Source: Burkholderiales bacterium (lineage in GTDB: Bacteria; Pseudomonadota; Gammaproteobacteria; Burkholderiales; Burkholderiaceae). From it: DNA of 5,578 bases. Under the pieces are notes generated by a model, which saw only the letters and a program-made list of their open reading frames with translations, ran no database searches and was not told the DNA's origin. Positions 1-5,578 of this stretch are shown piece by piece. The stretch's first letter is position 1. Each line of letters opens with the position of its first letter. A program made the translations under genes and the position numbers. Location of the stretch: the NCBI GenBank assembly GCA_903643055.1, contig CAHJWV010000064.1, positions 1-5,578 of the forward strand, given 5' to 3'.

Positions 1-41
1 CTGCCGACCCGCTGCTGGCCGGCGTGCTTGCGCGCGCCTGA
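1..41 (+). CDS. C-terminal end of an upstream reading frame (partial, unidentified)
   Basis: The frame read from base 3 is open and encodes ADPLLAGVLARA before a TGA stop at 39-41. The short Ala/Leu-rich tail and GC-rich third positions fit the end of a real gene on the same strand as the operon that follows. With only 12 residues no family can be assigned. Its stop lies 57 bases before the first complete gene, so it could be the preceding gene of the same operon or an unrelated neighbour. The other two forward frames are also open across this stub, so even the frame choice is uncertain. Confidence 0.35.
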   Translation, partial: ADPLLAGVLARA

Positions 42-98
42 GCAAATTCCTCCTCAGCTACTTCACCACTATTTACTTCAGATCCAGAGGGTCATGCC

Positions 99-464
99 AT
101 GACCACCATTTTCATCGTCGACGATTCCGCCACCATGGTGATGAGCCTGAAGGCTACGCTCGAGATCGCGGGCTTCAAGGTCGAGACAGCGGCCGATGGC
201 GAACAGGCGCTGGCCAAGATCAAGAGCGGCCTCAAGCCCGACCTGATCATCACCGACATCAACATGCCCAAGATGGACGGCATCACGCTGATCCGCGAAG
301 TGCGCAAGGTGTTGCGCTTCACGCCCATCCTGACGCTCACCACCGAAAGCCAGCAAGCCAAGCGCGACGAGGCGAAGAAGCTCGGCGCCAGCGGCTGGAT
401 GGTCAAGCCCGTGGGTGGCGCAGACCTGGTGAAGGTGATCCGGCAAGTGTTGCCAGGAGCTTGA
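99..464 (+). CDS. CheY-like single-domain response regulator
   Basis: This 121-residue protein is a complete receiver domain with no output domain, the usual size for CheY. Visible landmarks are the acidic pocket D8-D9, the phosphoacceptor D53 in TDINMPKMDG (52-61), the switch Thr at 81-82 in LTTES and the invariant Lys103 in VKP. The TTESQxAK stretch after beta-4 is typical of CheY proteins from proteobacterial chemotaxis clusters, which favours a motility role over gene regulation. It should be a cytoplasmic phosphoryl acceptor for CheA or for the phytochrome kinase encoded downstream. The start at 99 is supported by an AGAGGG ribosome-binding site at 86-91, eight bases upstream. The next gene begins one base after its stop. 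Which kinase it serves and what it binds (FliM or another target) cannot be read from the sequence. Confidence 0.93.
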   Translation: MTTIFIVDDSATMVMSLKATLEIAGFKVETAADGEQALAKIKSGLKPDLIITDINMPKMDGITLIREVRKVLRFTPILTLTTESQQAKRDEAKKLGASGWMVKPVGGADLVKVIRQVLPGA

Positions 465-465
465 C

Positions 466-876
466 ATGACCCACACTGTATTGACGATCGAAGACCAACC
501 CGACATCCGGCGGCTGATCCGCATGACGCTTGAATTCAAGGGCTTCAGGGTGCTCGAGGCGAGCAACGGCGAGGACGGGCTGGAATTGGCACGGTTCGCT
601 CAGCCAGATCTGGTCCTGCTGGACGTGCTGATGCCCGGCATCGGTGGCTTGAGCGCGGCCAAGCGGCTGCGGGCAGACCCAGCTCTGTGCCACATCCCCA
701 TCGTCATGCTGTCAGCCCTCGGCAGTGCGAGCGACATTGACGCCGGCCTGGAGACGGGCGCCTGTGCCTACCTCACCAAGCCGTTCGGCCCGGTGGCCCT
801 GCTCGAACTCGTCGGACGACTGATCGCTGAAACGCCACCAAAGCTGTCCAAGGCGGCCATTCGGAGCGAACGATGA
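466..876 (+). CDS. Second single-domain response regulator (receiver protein)
   Basis: This 136-residue protein is a lone receiver domain with a short basic tail (about 124-136) and no DNA-binding or enzymatic domain. Key residues are E9-D10 in the acidic pocket, phosphoacceptor D53 in LLDVLMPG (51-58), S83 in MLSA and K105 in TKPF. Gly60 replaces the Asp usually found in the MPxxDG loop, a mild variation. It differs clearly from its neighbour and looks more like the receivers of two-component regulators (PhoB/PleD type) than CheY, so the two are probably not a recent tandem duplication. The start at 466 follows AGGAG at 455-459 with six-base spacing. The stop overlaps the start of the chemoreceptor gene (ATGA, 873-876). 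Its position in an operon with a phytochrome kinase that lacks its own receiver makes it a good candidate partner for that kinase; this is inference. Confidence 0.92.
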   Translation: MTHTVLTIEDQPDIRRLIRMTLEFKGFRVLEASNGEDGLELARFAQPDLVLLDVLMPGIGGLSAAKRLRADPALCHIPIVMLSALGSASDIDAGLETGACAYLTKPFGPVALLELVGRLIAETPPKLSKAAIRSER

Positions 877-2135
877 AACCGACCCGGCCTACGAAACCTT
901 CGGCGGAGCTCGCTTCAGTTCCCTTGCCTGTGCTTGCCGGCGCGGTAGCTGTGGTCGGTATTGCCTTGTCGACTGCATGGTTGCACGCATCGGCTTTCCC
1001 CGCGCTGGGCCTGTCATCTGCGCATGAGTTCACCGCTGTCTCGCTGCTGACGGTGTGTGTCGTCGCGGCGCTGACAGCGTTGGGCAGCCGGCTGCTGGCT
1101 CGGTGCCGGTGGCGCATGCCGTCGCGGCGGCCTGGCCGGCGCGCACTGCGGCCGGCCGAGGCTGCCGACGAGGTGCGCAGCGCAGCGCCCTATATCGAGC
1201 TGATGAACCAGCAGCTGGGCGGTGCGCTGAAGCAATCCGAACAGGACGCACTGATTTTGATCGGTCGCATGAACTCGATCCACGAGGTGTCCAATGAACA
1301 GTTCGAGCGCATCCGCCTGTCGCAGGCCAATGGCTCGCAACTGACGCAGGTGATGCAAGACAAAGTGATGGTCGACGCGCAACTGGGCGCGATCCTTGAA
1401 ATGTTCGTCGACAAGCAGGATGCCGATGTCCAGGCCAATCTCGAACGCATGCAGCGGCTGCAGAGCGTCAAGGCACTGGCGCCGCTAATGGACGTGATTG
1501 CGCTGGTGGCGCGGCAAACCAACTTGTTGTCGATCAACGCCGCGATTGAGGCGGCACGCGCCGGCGAGTCCGGCCGCGGCTTTGCCGTCGTGGCGGCCGA
1601 GATCCGGCGCCTGTCCGACCAGACGGCTGCCGTGACGGTTGACATTGCGGCCAAGGTGGCCATGGCCACGCGCGATATCGACGCCGAACTCGCCGCCGCG
1701 ACGGAGGTGGCTGGCAGCCAATCGACCACCGGCAACATGCGTCAGGTGATGTTCGATATCGCTGCGATGCAGCAGCGTTTCGCCGCTTCGACGCTCGAAC
1801 TTCAGCAGTTGATCGATGGCGTCAAAACCGGCCACCAGGACATCGTCGCGCGGCTGACTGACGCACTGGGCCAGATGCAAGGCCAGGATGTCATGCGCCA
1901 GCGGGTCGAAAGCGTGCAACATTCATTGCTGACGTTGAATGAGCACCTGCAGGGCCTGGGGGGCCAGATGCTGGGCGAGCCGCCGTGCGGCCCAAGCGCG
2001 GGGCTGACCCTGAAGCAGCGACTCGAAGAAGAACTGGGCCGCTACGTGATGGACAGCCAGCGCGCCACGCACGAGCGGGTCACCGGGCAGGCTACAGCCG
2101 GCAGCGCGGCGGCGCCGCTGATTGAGCTGTTCTGA
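873..2135 (+). CDS. Methyl-accepting chemotaxis protein without a periplasmic sensor domain
   Basis: The protein has 420 residues. Two hydrophobic segments (about 19-38 and 53-76) are separated by a loop of only about 15 residues, so there is no periplasmic ligand-binding domain. A very basic stretch (about 77-94) then marks the cytoplasmic side. No HAMP domain is recognisable. Residues about 105-320 are helical and carry the chemoreceptor hairpin tip: [19 protein letters not shown] (214-232), followed by [15 protein letters not shown]226, R229 and E232 line up with Tsr E385, R388 and E391, so contact with CheA/CheW is plausible. Further on, QDVMRQ (338-343) has the Asp-x3-Gln spacing of the CheZ phosphatase motif. 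The C-terminus ends IELF and lacks the NWETF-type CheR tether. The start at 873 has GGAG at 863-866 and overlaps the previous stop, indicating translational coupling. The input signal is unknown; an intracellular or partner-derived signal is likely. Confidence 0.9.
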   Translation: MKPTRPTKPSAELASVPLPVLAGAVAVVGIALSTAWLHASAFPALGLSSAHEFTAVSLLTVCVVAALTALGSRLLARCRWRMPSRRPGRRALRPAEAADEVRSAAPYIELMNQQLGGALKQSEQDALILIGRMNSIHEVSNEQFERIRLSQANGSQLTQVMQDKVMVDAQLGAILEMFVDKQDADVQANLERMQRLQSVKALAPLMDVIALVARQTNLLSINAAIEAARAGESGRGFAVVAAEIRRLSDQTAAVTVDIAAKVAMATRDIDAELAAATEVAGSQSTTGNMRQVMFDIAAMQQRFAASTLELQQLIDGVKTGHQDIVARLTDALGQMQGQDVMRQRVESVQHSLLTLNEHLQGLGGQMLGEPPCGPSAGLTLKQRLEEELGRYVMDSQRATHERVTGQATAGSAAAPLIELF

Positions 2136-2137
2136 CC

Positions 2138-2839
2138 ATGGCACATTCATCCTCGACTGTGCTGCCCACGCCGACCGGGCCCATTGCCATGCAAGCCGCC
2201 GACCTGCGGGCGTTGCTCAAACAAGATACCGCGCCGGCACACGAGGCGCTGGAGCAATTGCCACTGATGCGCGCGCTGGCCGATGGCCGGCTCGACGACG
2301 CAGAATACCTCGACTACCTGTTGCTGCAACACCGGCTGCAGTCGTCGTTGGAGGCGGCGCTGCGACCGTGGGCGTCAAACGAATGGCTGGGCCGTCGGCT
2401 GGTCAAGACGGCCTGGTTGAATGCCGATCTGCGCGCACTCGACAGGGTGGCCGGTACCGGCCGCGTGCCACTTCCGCAGGTCGTTTCGTACCCGCAGGCG
2501 CTGGGCGTGCTGTATGTACTTGAAGGCAGCACACTAGGCTTTCAGGTGGTGCGCAAGCGTCTGCCGGCAAACCACCTTGCGCTGACGACCGCTGGGCGCT
2601 TTCTGCTGGGCTACGGGCCGGAGACCGGTTCGCTTTGGCGATCGTTCCTCGACGAACTCGCAGCCTTGCCGTGCGCCGATTGGCCGGTGGCGGTAGCCGC
2701 AGCGCTCGATACCTTCGCCACATTCCAGCAGGTCTTCTCTGAAGAAAACCGCCGGGCCGCCCCAAGGTTTTCTTGCCCCCTCGGGGGGCTTGACGCGCAG
2801 CGGCAGGTCTGGGGGCCTTCGAAAGCCAGTCATGACTGA
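2138..2839 (+). CDS. bphO: BphO-type bacterial heme oxygenase
   Basis: This 233-residue cytoplasmic enzyme should open heme to biliverdin, iron and CO, supplying the chromophore for the phytochrome encoded next. The helical heme-oxygenase fold is indicated by TAPAHEALE (31-39), with H35 as the expected proximal heme ligand, and by YVLEGSTLG (126-134), whose G130 and G134 belong to the distal helix over the heme. Bacterial BphO proteins are usually about 190-200 residues. The excess lies in an N-terminal lead (1-20) and in a tail after about residue 203 encoded by a palindromic repeat (see 2751-2817). The start at 2138 lies two bases after the chemoreceptor stop but has no good ribosome-binding site, so coupling is assumed. 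ATG at 2189 (Met18) is an alternative. The 3' end overlaps bphP by 8 bases. The bphO-bphP pairing is a well-known arrangement and strongly supports the call. Confidence 0.93.
   Translation: MAHSSSTVLPTPTGPIAMQAADLRALLKQDTAPAHEALEQLPLMRALADGRLDDAEYLDYLLLQHRLQSSLEAALRPWASNEWLGRRLVKTAWLNADLRALDRVAGTGRVPLPQVVSYPQALGVLYVLEGSTLGFQVVRKRLPANHLALTTAGRFLLGYGPETGSLWRSFLDELAALPCADWPVAVAAALDTFATFQQVFSEENRRAAPRFSCPLGGLDAQRQVWGPSKASHD
2751..2817. repeat. REP-like palindromic repeat captured inside the 3' end of bphO
   Basis: The core is a perfect inverted repeat, GCCCCC-TCG-GGGGGC (2775-2789), preceded by GCCGGGCCGCCCCAAGG (2751-2767) and followed by GACGCGCAGCGGC (2792-2804) and a second GGGGGCC (2811-2817). 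The second G-run could pair with the C-run in an alternative fold. From memory, blocks of this build are scattered in many copies, usually between genes, in Comamonadaceae-type genomes; no copy number can be checked here. In this window it is read through as codons of bphO, residues about 205-227, and contains an unlikely TTG start (2790) in the bphP frame. It has no T-run, so it is not a standard intrinsic terminator. The limits given are approximate. Confidence 0.5.
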
Positions 2840-5543
2840 CATCCGTATCGCCGCGCGTCCTCAGTCGATGCCGAACCTGTGGGATCCAGCCAAGCTCACA
2901 GTCGACAACTGCGAGCGCGAGCCCATCCACATTCCGAACCTCATCCAGCCAAGCGGCGGCCTGATCGCGTTCGAGCCGGGCACTGGGCGGGTGGTGCATG
3001 CCTCGGCCAACCTCGGGCGCTGGTTTCCGGATGCTGCGGGCGGCGCCGCTGGAAGGCTGCTGGCAGAAGTGGTCGGGCAGGCCGCCCACGCTACGCTGAT
3101 GCAGACGATGGGATTGACCACCGACACCAGCGGTCGACACCGCGCCTTCGCGCTGCCTCCGCCTCCGGAAGTGGGGCAGTGGGTTGCCCTGCAAGGCGTG
3201 CTGCATCACCACCAGGGGCTGTGCGTTGCTGAGTTTGAGCCGACAACCACGTCCGAGACGGCTAGCGGTTGGCAGCAGTCGTTCAGCGGCTTGATCGAGG
3301 CAATGAGCGGCGCAACCGATCTGGACGAGCTGGTGCAGCGCATGGCCCACAAGGTCAGGGAGTTGGTCGGCTTCGATCGGGTGATGGTCTACCGCTTCGC
3401 GCCTGATTGGCACGGGCAGGTGATCGCCGACGCGTGCGACGCGGGCATGGTTTCCTTCCGACAGATGCATTTCCCGGCCAGCGACATCCCGCCCCAGGCG
3501 CGGGAGCTGTACCGCGCCAACCTCGTGCGCTACATCTCCGATGCCGACTACACGCCGGTCGCCGTGCTTGCCGCGGCCGGCAACGGCACGGGCGGGCCGC
3601 TGGACATGAGCTTCGCGATGCTGCGCAGCGTGTCGCCGATGCACCTGCAGTACCTGCGCAACATGGGTGTGCGTTCGACGCTGACGATCTCGTTGCTGGT
3701 TGACGGCCAGCTCTGGGGGCTGATCGCCTGCCACCACCGCACACCGACGGCATTGCCGATCGACCTGCGAAGCGCCTGTAATCTCCTATCTGTGACGGCC
3801 GGGCACATGGTCGGCAGCGCCGAGCTGCGCGAGTGTGATCGTGCTGCTGGGAAGACCTCCGACCTCGGGGTCGTGATCGGCTCCGCGTTCCATGACCTGC
3901 AGGCGCCGATCGGCGACGTGGTTGGCCGTTGCGCGGGCGCACTGCTGCAACTCGTTGGCGCCACCGGCGGCGCACTGTGGCAGGCCGACGAGTTGTTCCC
4001 GTTCGGCAACTGGCCCGAGGGCGAGCGGGGCAATGGCATTGTTGCCAACGCCCGCCTTCAGCTCGAAACCTCCGACCTACACGTCTTCAGCACCGTGCAC
4101 GCGGCGCTGAATCCACCCCTGACGAGCAATGAGTCGAACAGCTGCTGCGGCTTCATGGCGCTGCGGCTCGCTCCCATGGCCGCCGCCGGTATCGTGTGGC
4201 TGCGCCCGGAGCAGCGCCAGCAGATGGTCTGGAGCGGTGACCCGGATCACCCGACGCAGGTGGCTCTCGATGCCCAGGGCCGGCCACACCTGACACCGCG
4301 CGCCTCGTTCGCGCGCTGGGAGAGCGAGCTCAAAGGCAGCTGCCTGGATTGGAGCGCTGCCGACAAGGCGGCGGCGCGGTCGCTGCTACCCTTGCAACCA
4401 GCGCTGCTGTTGCGTGCGACGCTGGCGCAGATCGGCGTTGGCGAGCATCGCTTCTCGCGCCTTGTGGCGCTGCAGTCCGACATTTATTGGCAGACCGATG
4501 TGCAGGGCCGACTGTTGGTGCTGAGCCGCCCGCTGCCGGACGGCCACGGTATGGCTGATGGCCTGACTCTTTGCGAGTTGTTGGCAGCGTACTGCGATGC
4601 CGCCATGAAAGATGCCGTGAGCCGGGCCTTTGCCGACAGCACACTGATCGGTCCGCTGCACCTGCACTGCAGCACAGCCGCTGGTGAGCGCATTGAGCTG
4701 CGGCTGGACGGCGAGCCGATGCGTGACGCGATGAACCAGGTCGTCGGCTGGCATGGCACGATCACCGACCAGAGCCAGGAAATCGCAGCGCAGCGAGTAC
4801 AGCGCGAGCGCGACGCGGCTGAACTGGCCAGCGCTGCGAAGACGCGCTTCTTGTCGCAGGTCAGCCACGAATTGCAGACGCCGCTGACCACGGTGCTCGG
4901 CTTCTCTGAACTGCTGCTGCTGGACAGCACCCTGTCGACAATGCAGCGCGAACCGCTGCAGCTCATTCAAAAGGCAGGAACCTGGTTGCAGGCGATGATT
5001 GCAGACTTGCTTGATCTGTCGCGCGTCGAGACCGGCAACCTCAAGGTCACACTGGGGCCCGTCGAAATCCGGCCCGTGATCAATGAAGCGCTGGCCCTCG
5101 TGGGCTTTCAGGCCGCAGCCAAAGACATGCGCTTCGTGGTGGACGACTTGCCGGCGCCGCTGACGGTACGGGCCGACGCGGTGCGACTCAAGCAGGTGCT
5201 GGTCAACCTATCCACCAACGCCATCAAGTACAGCCACCCGTCGGGCGAGGTGAAGATTTCAGTCACTGTCGATCAAGTCCAGGGGCGCGTTTGCATCGCG
5301 CTGCGCGACAGCGGCTTGGGCATGTCTGCTGAACAGCGCGGCCAGCTGTTCCAGCCCTTCAATCGGCTGGGCCGCGAGGACGGACAAACCCCTGGCACCG
5401 GCATCGGGCTGGTGCTGACCAAGCACTTGGTCGAAGCAATGGGTGGTGCGCTGGACGTGGACAGCGTGCTCGGTCAAGGCAGTTGCTTCTCAGTGTCGTT
5501 GGCGCTCGTCCAGGCCGATTGGGGCCCGGCGCGACCGGGTTGA
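2832..5543 (+). CDS. bphP: Bacteriophytochrome sensor histidine kinase (PAS-GAF-PHY-PAS-HisKA-HATPase)
   Basis: This 903-residue red/far-red photoreceptor kinase has, in order, a PAS domain (about 20-125), GAF (152-325), PHY (335-515), an extra PAS (540-648), a short charged helix, HisKA (669-735) and HATPase_c (780-892). Cys27 in DNCEREPIHIP is the biliverdin attachment site of bacterial phytochromes. Pocket residues Y187, D218 in PASDIP, H271 in SPMHLQYLRNMG and H301 in ACHH have the same mutual spacing as DrBphP Y176, D207, H260 and H290. The PHY tongue carries PRASF (489-493), whose R490 should pair with D218. H679 in SHELQTPL is the phosphorylated His; N796, DSGLG (826-830) and GTGIGL (855-860) make a complete ATP site. 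No receiver domain is fused. ATG 2832 is preferred over the in-frame TTG at 2790, which lies in a repeat; its ribosome-binding site is weak, and the 8-base overlap with bphO suggests coupling. Unusual points are Ser41 in place of the His of IQPHG and the second PAS. Confidence 0.96.
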   Translation: MTDIRIAARPQSMPNLWDPAKLTVDNCEREPIHIPNLIQPSGGLIAFEPGTGRVVHASANLGRWFPDAAGGAAGRLLAEVVGQAAHATLMQTMGLTTDTSGRHRAFALPPPPEVGQWVALQGVLHHHQGLCVAEFEPTTTSETASGWQQSFSGLIEAMSGATDLDELVQRMAHKVRELVGFDRVMVYRFAPDWHGQVIADACDAGMVSFRQMHFPASDIPPQARELYRANLVRYISDADYTPVAVLAAAGNGTGGPLDMSFAMLRSVSPMHLQYLRNMGVRSTLTISLLVDGQLWGLIACHHRTPTALPIDLRSACNLLSVTAGHMVGSAELRECDRAAGKTSDLGVVIGSAFHDLQAPIGDVVGRCAGALLQLVGATGGALWQADELFPFGNWPEGERGNGIVANARLQLETSDLHVFSTVHAALNPPLTSNESNSCCGFMALRLAPMAAAGIVWLRPEQRQQMVWSGDPDHPTQVALDAQGRPHLTPRASFARWESELKGSCLDWSAADKAAARSLLPLQPALLLRATLAQIGVGEHRFSRLVALQSDIYWQTDVQGRLLVLSRPLPDGHGMADGLTLCELLAAYCDAAMKDAVSRAFADSTLIGPLHLHCSTAAGERIELRLDGEPMRDAMNQVVGWHGTITDQSQEIAAQRVQRERDAAELASAAKTRFLSQVSHELQTPLTTVLGFSELLLLDSTLSTMQREPLQLIQKAGTWLQAMIADLLDLSRVETGNLKVTLGPVEIRPVINEALALVGFQAAAKDMRFVVDDLPAPLTVRADAVRLKQVLVNLSTNAIKYSHPSGEVKISVTVDQVQGRVCIALRDSGLGMSAEQRGQLFQPFNRLGREDGQTPGTGIGLVLTKHLVEAMGGALDVDSVLGQGSCFSVSLALVQADWGPARPG

Positions 5544-5554
5544 ACAATCGATGG
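5544..5554. other. Last genomic bases after bphP
   Basis: Only 11 bases separate the bphP stop from the adapter. They contain an ATG at 5551-5553 with no convincing ribosome-binding site in front of it. Whether the operon continues downstream cannot be seen. No terminator hairpin is present. Confidence 0.6.
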
Positions 5555-5578
5555 AGATCGGAAGAGCACACGTCTGAA
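5555..5578 (+). other. Illumina TruSeq adapter remnant (assembly artefact)
   Basis: The last 24 bases begin AGATCGGAAGAGCACACGTC and run to the end of the window. They are identical to the start of the standard TruSeq read-1 adapter as I know it. This is library sequence left by read-through of a short insert and incorporated at the contig edge. Any open reading frame entering it, such as the reverse-strand frame that begins MCSSDL at 5571, is spurious. The genomic part of the contig should be taken to end at about 5554. Confidence 0.97.

Noticed and set aside
42..98. Promoter for the operon in the 57-base gap
   Set aside because: No convincing -35/-10, sigma-28 or sigma-54 pattern was found by eye. 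Only a ribosome-binding site (86-91) can be supported.
2775..2789. Strong hairpin as an intrinsic terminator between bphO and bphP
   Set aside because: No T-run follows the stem, it lies inside the bphO reading frame, and bphP overlaps bphO, so termination here would be counterproductive. A repeat element is the better explanation.
2790..2831. TTG start for bphP, giving 14 extra N-terminal residues
   Set aside because: The extra residues are encoded by the palindromic repeat. ATG 2832 gives a normal phytochrome N-terminus with the Cys about 27 residues in, close to the position in DrBphP.
2403..3737. Long reverse-strand open frame (444 codons) opposite bphO and bphP
   Set aside because: It lies antisense to two genes with clear family motifs, is rich in Arg, Ala and Pro, and shows no recognisable domain. 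It is a typical shadow frame in GC-rich DNA.
5551..5554. ATG at 5551 as the start of a following gene
   Set aside because: No ribosome-binding site precedes it, and the sequence turns into adapter after four bases, so nothing can be said.
5359..5571. Reverse-strand frame beginning MCSSDL
   Set aside because: Its start lies inside the Illumina adapter and the rest is antisense to the kinase ATP-binding domain of bphP.

Overview
The window is a contig end from a GC-rich bacterium, most likely a betaproteobacterium of the order Burkholderiales. This is inferred from the style of the chemotaxis proteins, the codon bias and a palindromic repeat that resembles ones I remember from Comamonadaceae-type genomes. 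Sequence alone cannot fix the genus. The last 24 bases (5555-5578) are Illumina TruSeq adapter and not genomic DNA, so genomic sequence ends at about 5554.

Layout: after a 13-codon scrap of an upstream reading frame (ends at 41) and a 57-base gap, five genes on the + strand are packed end to end. They are a CheY-like single-domain response regulator (99-464), a second single-domain receiver (466-876), a membrane-anchored methyl-accepting chemotaxis protein with no periplasmic sensor domain (873-2135), a BphO-type heme oxygenase (2138-2839) and a bacteriophytochrome histidine kinase (2832-5543). Junctions are a 1-nt gap, a 4-nt overlap (ATGA), a 2-nt gap and an 8-nt overlap. The genes therefore almost certainly form one translationally coupled operon, and no promoter or terminator is evident between them.

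How the genes could work together: BphO cleaves heme to biliverdin. Biliverdin binds Cys27 of the phytochrome, whose photosensory core (PAS-GAF-PHY) has the expected chromophore-pocket residues. Red/far-red light then controls a complete-looking histidine kinase. The kinase has no receiver of its own, and the two stand-alone receivers encoded upstream are the obvious phosphoryl acceptors. One is of the CheY type, and the operon also encodes a chemoreceptor signalling hairpin with a CheZ-like QDxxxQ motif near its C-terminus. The working hypothesis is a light-responsive chemotaxis or phototaxis module. The components are directly visible, but the wiring is inference.

Other points of interest are a palindromic repeat that appears to have been captured as the C-terminal tail of bphO and that overlaps the region just before the bphP start, an extra PAS domain between PHY and the kinase, and a His-to-Ser change in the conserved IQPHG motif of the phytochrome.
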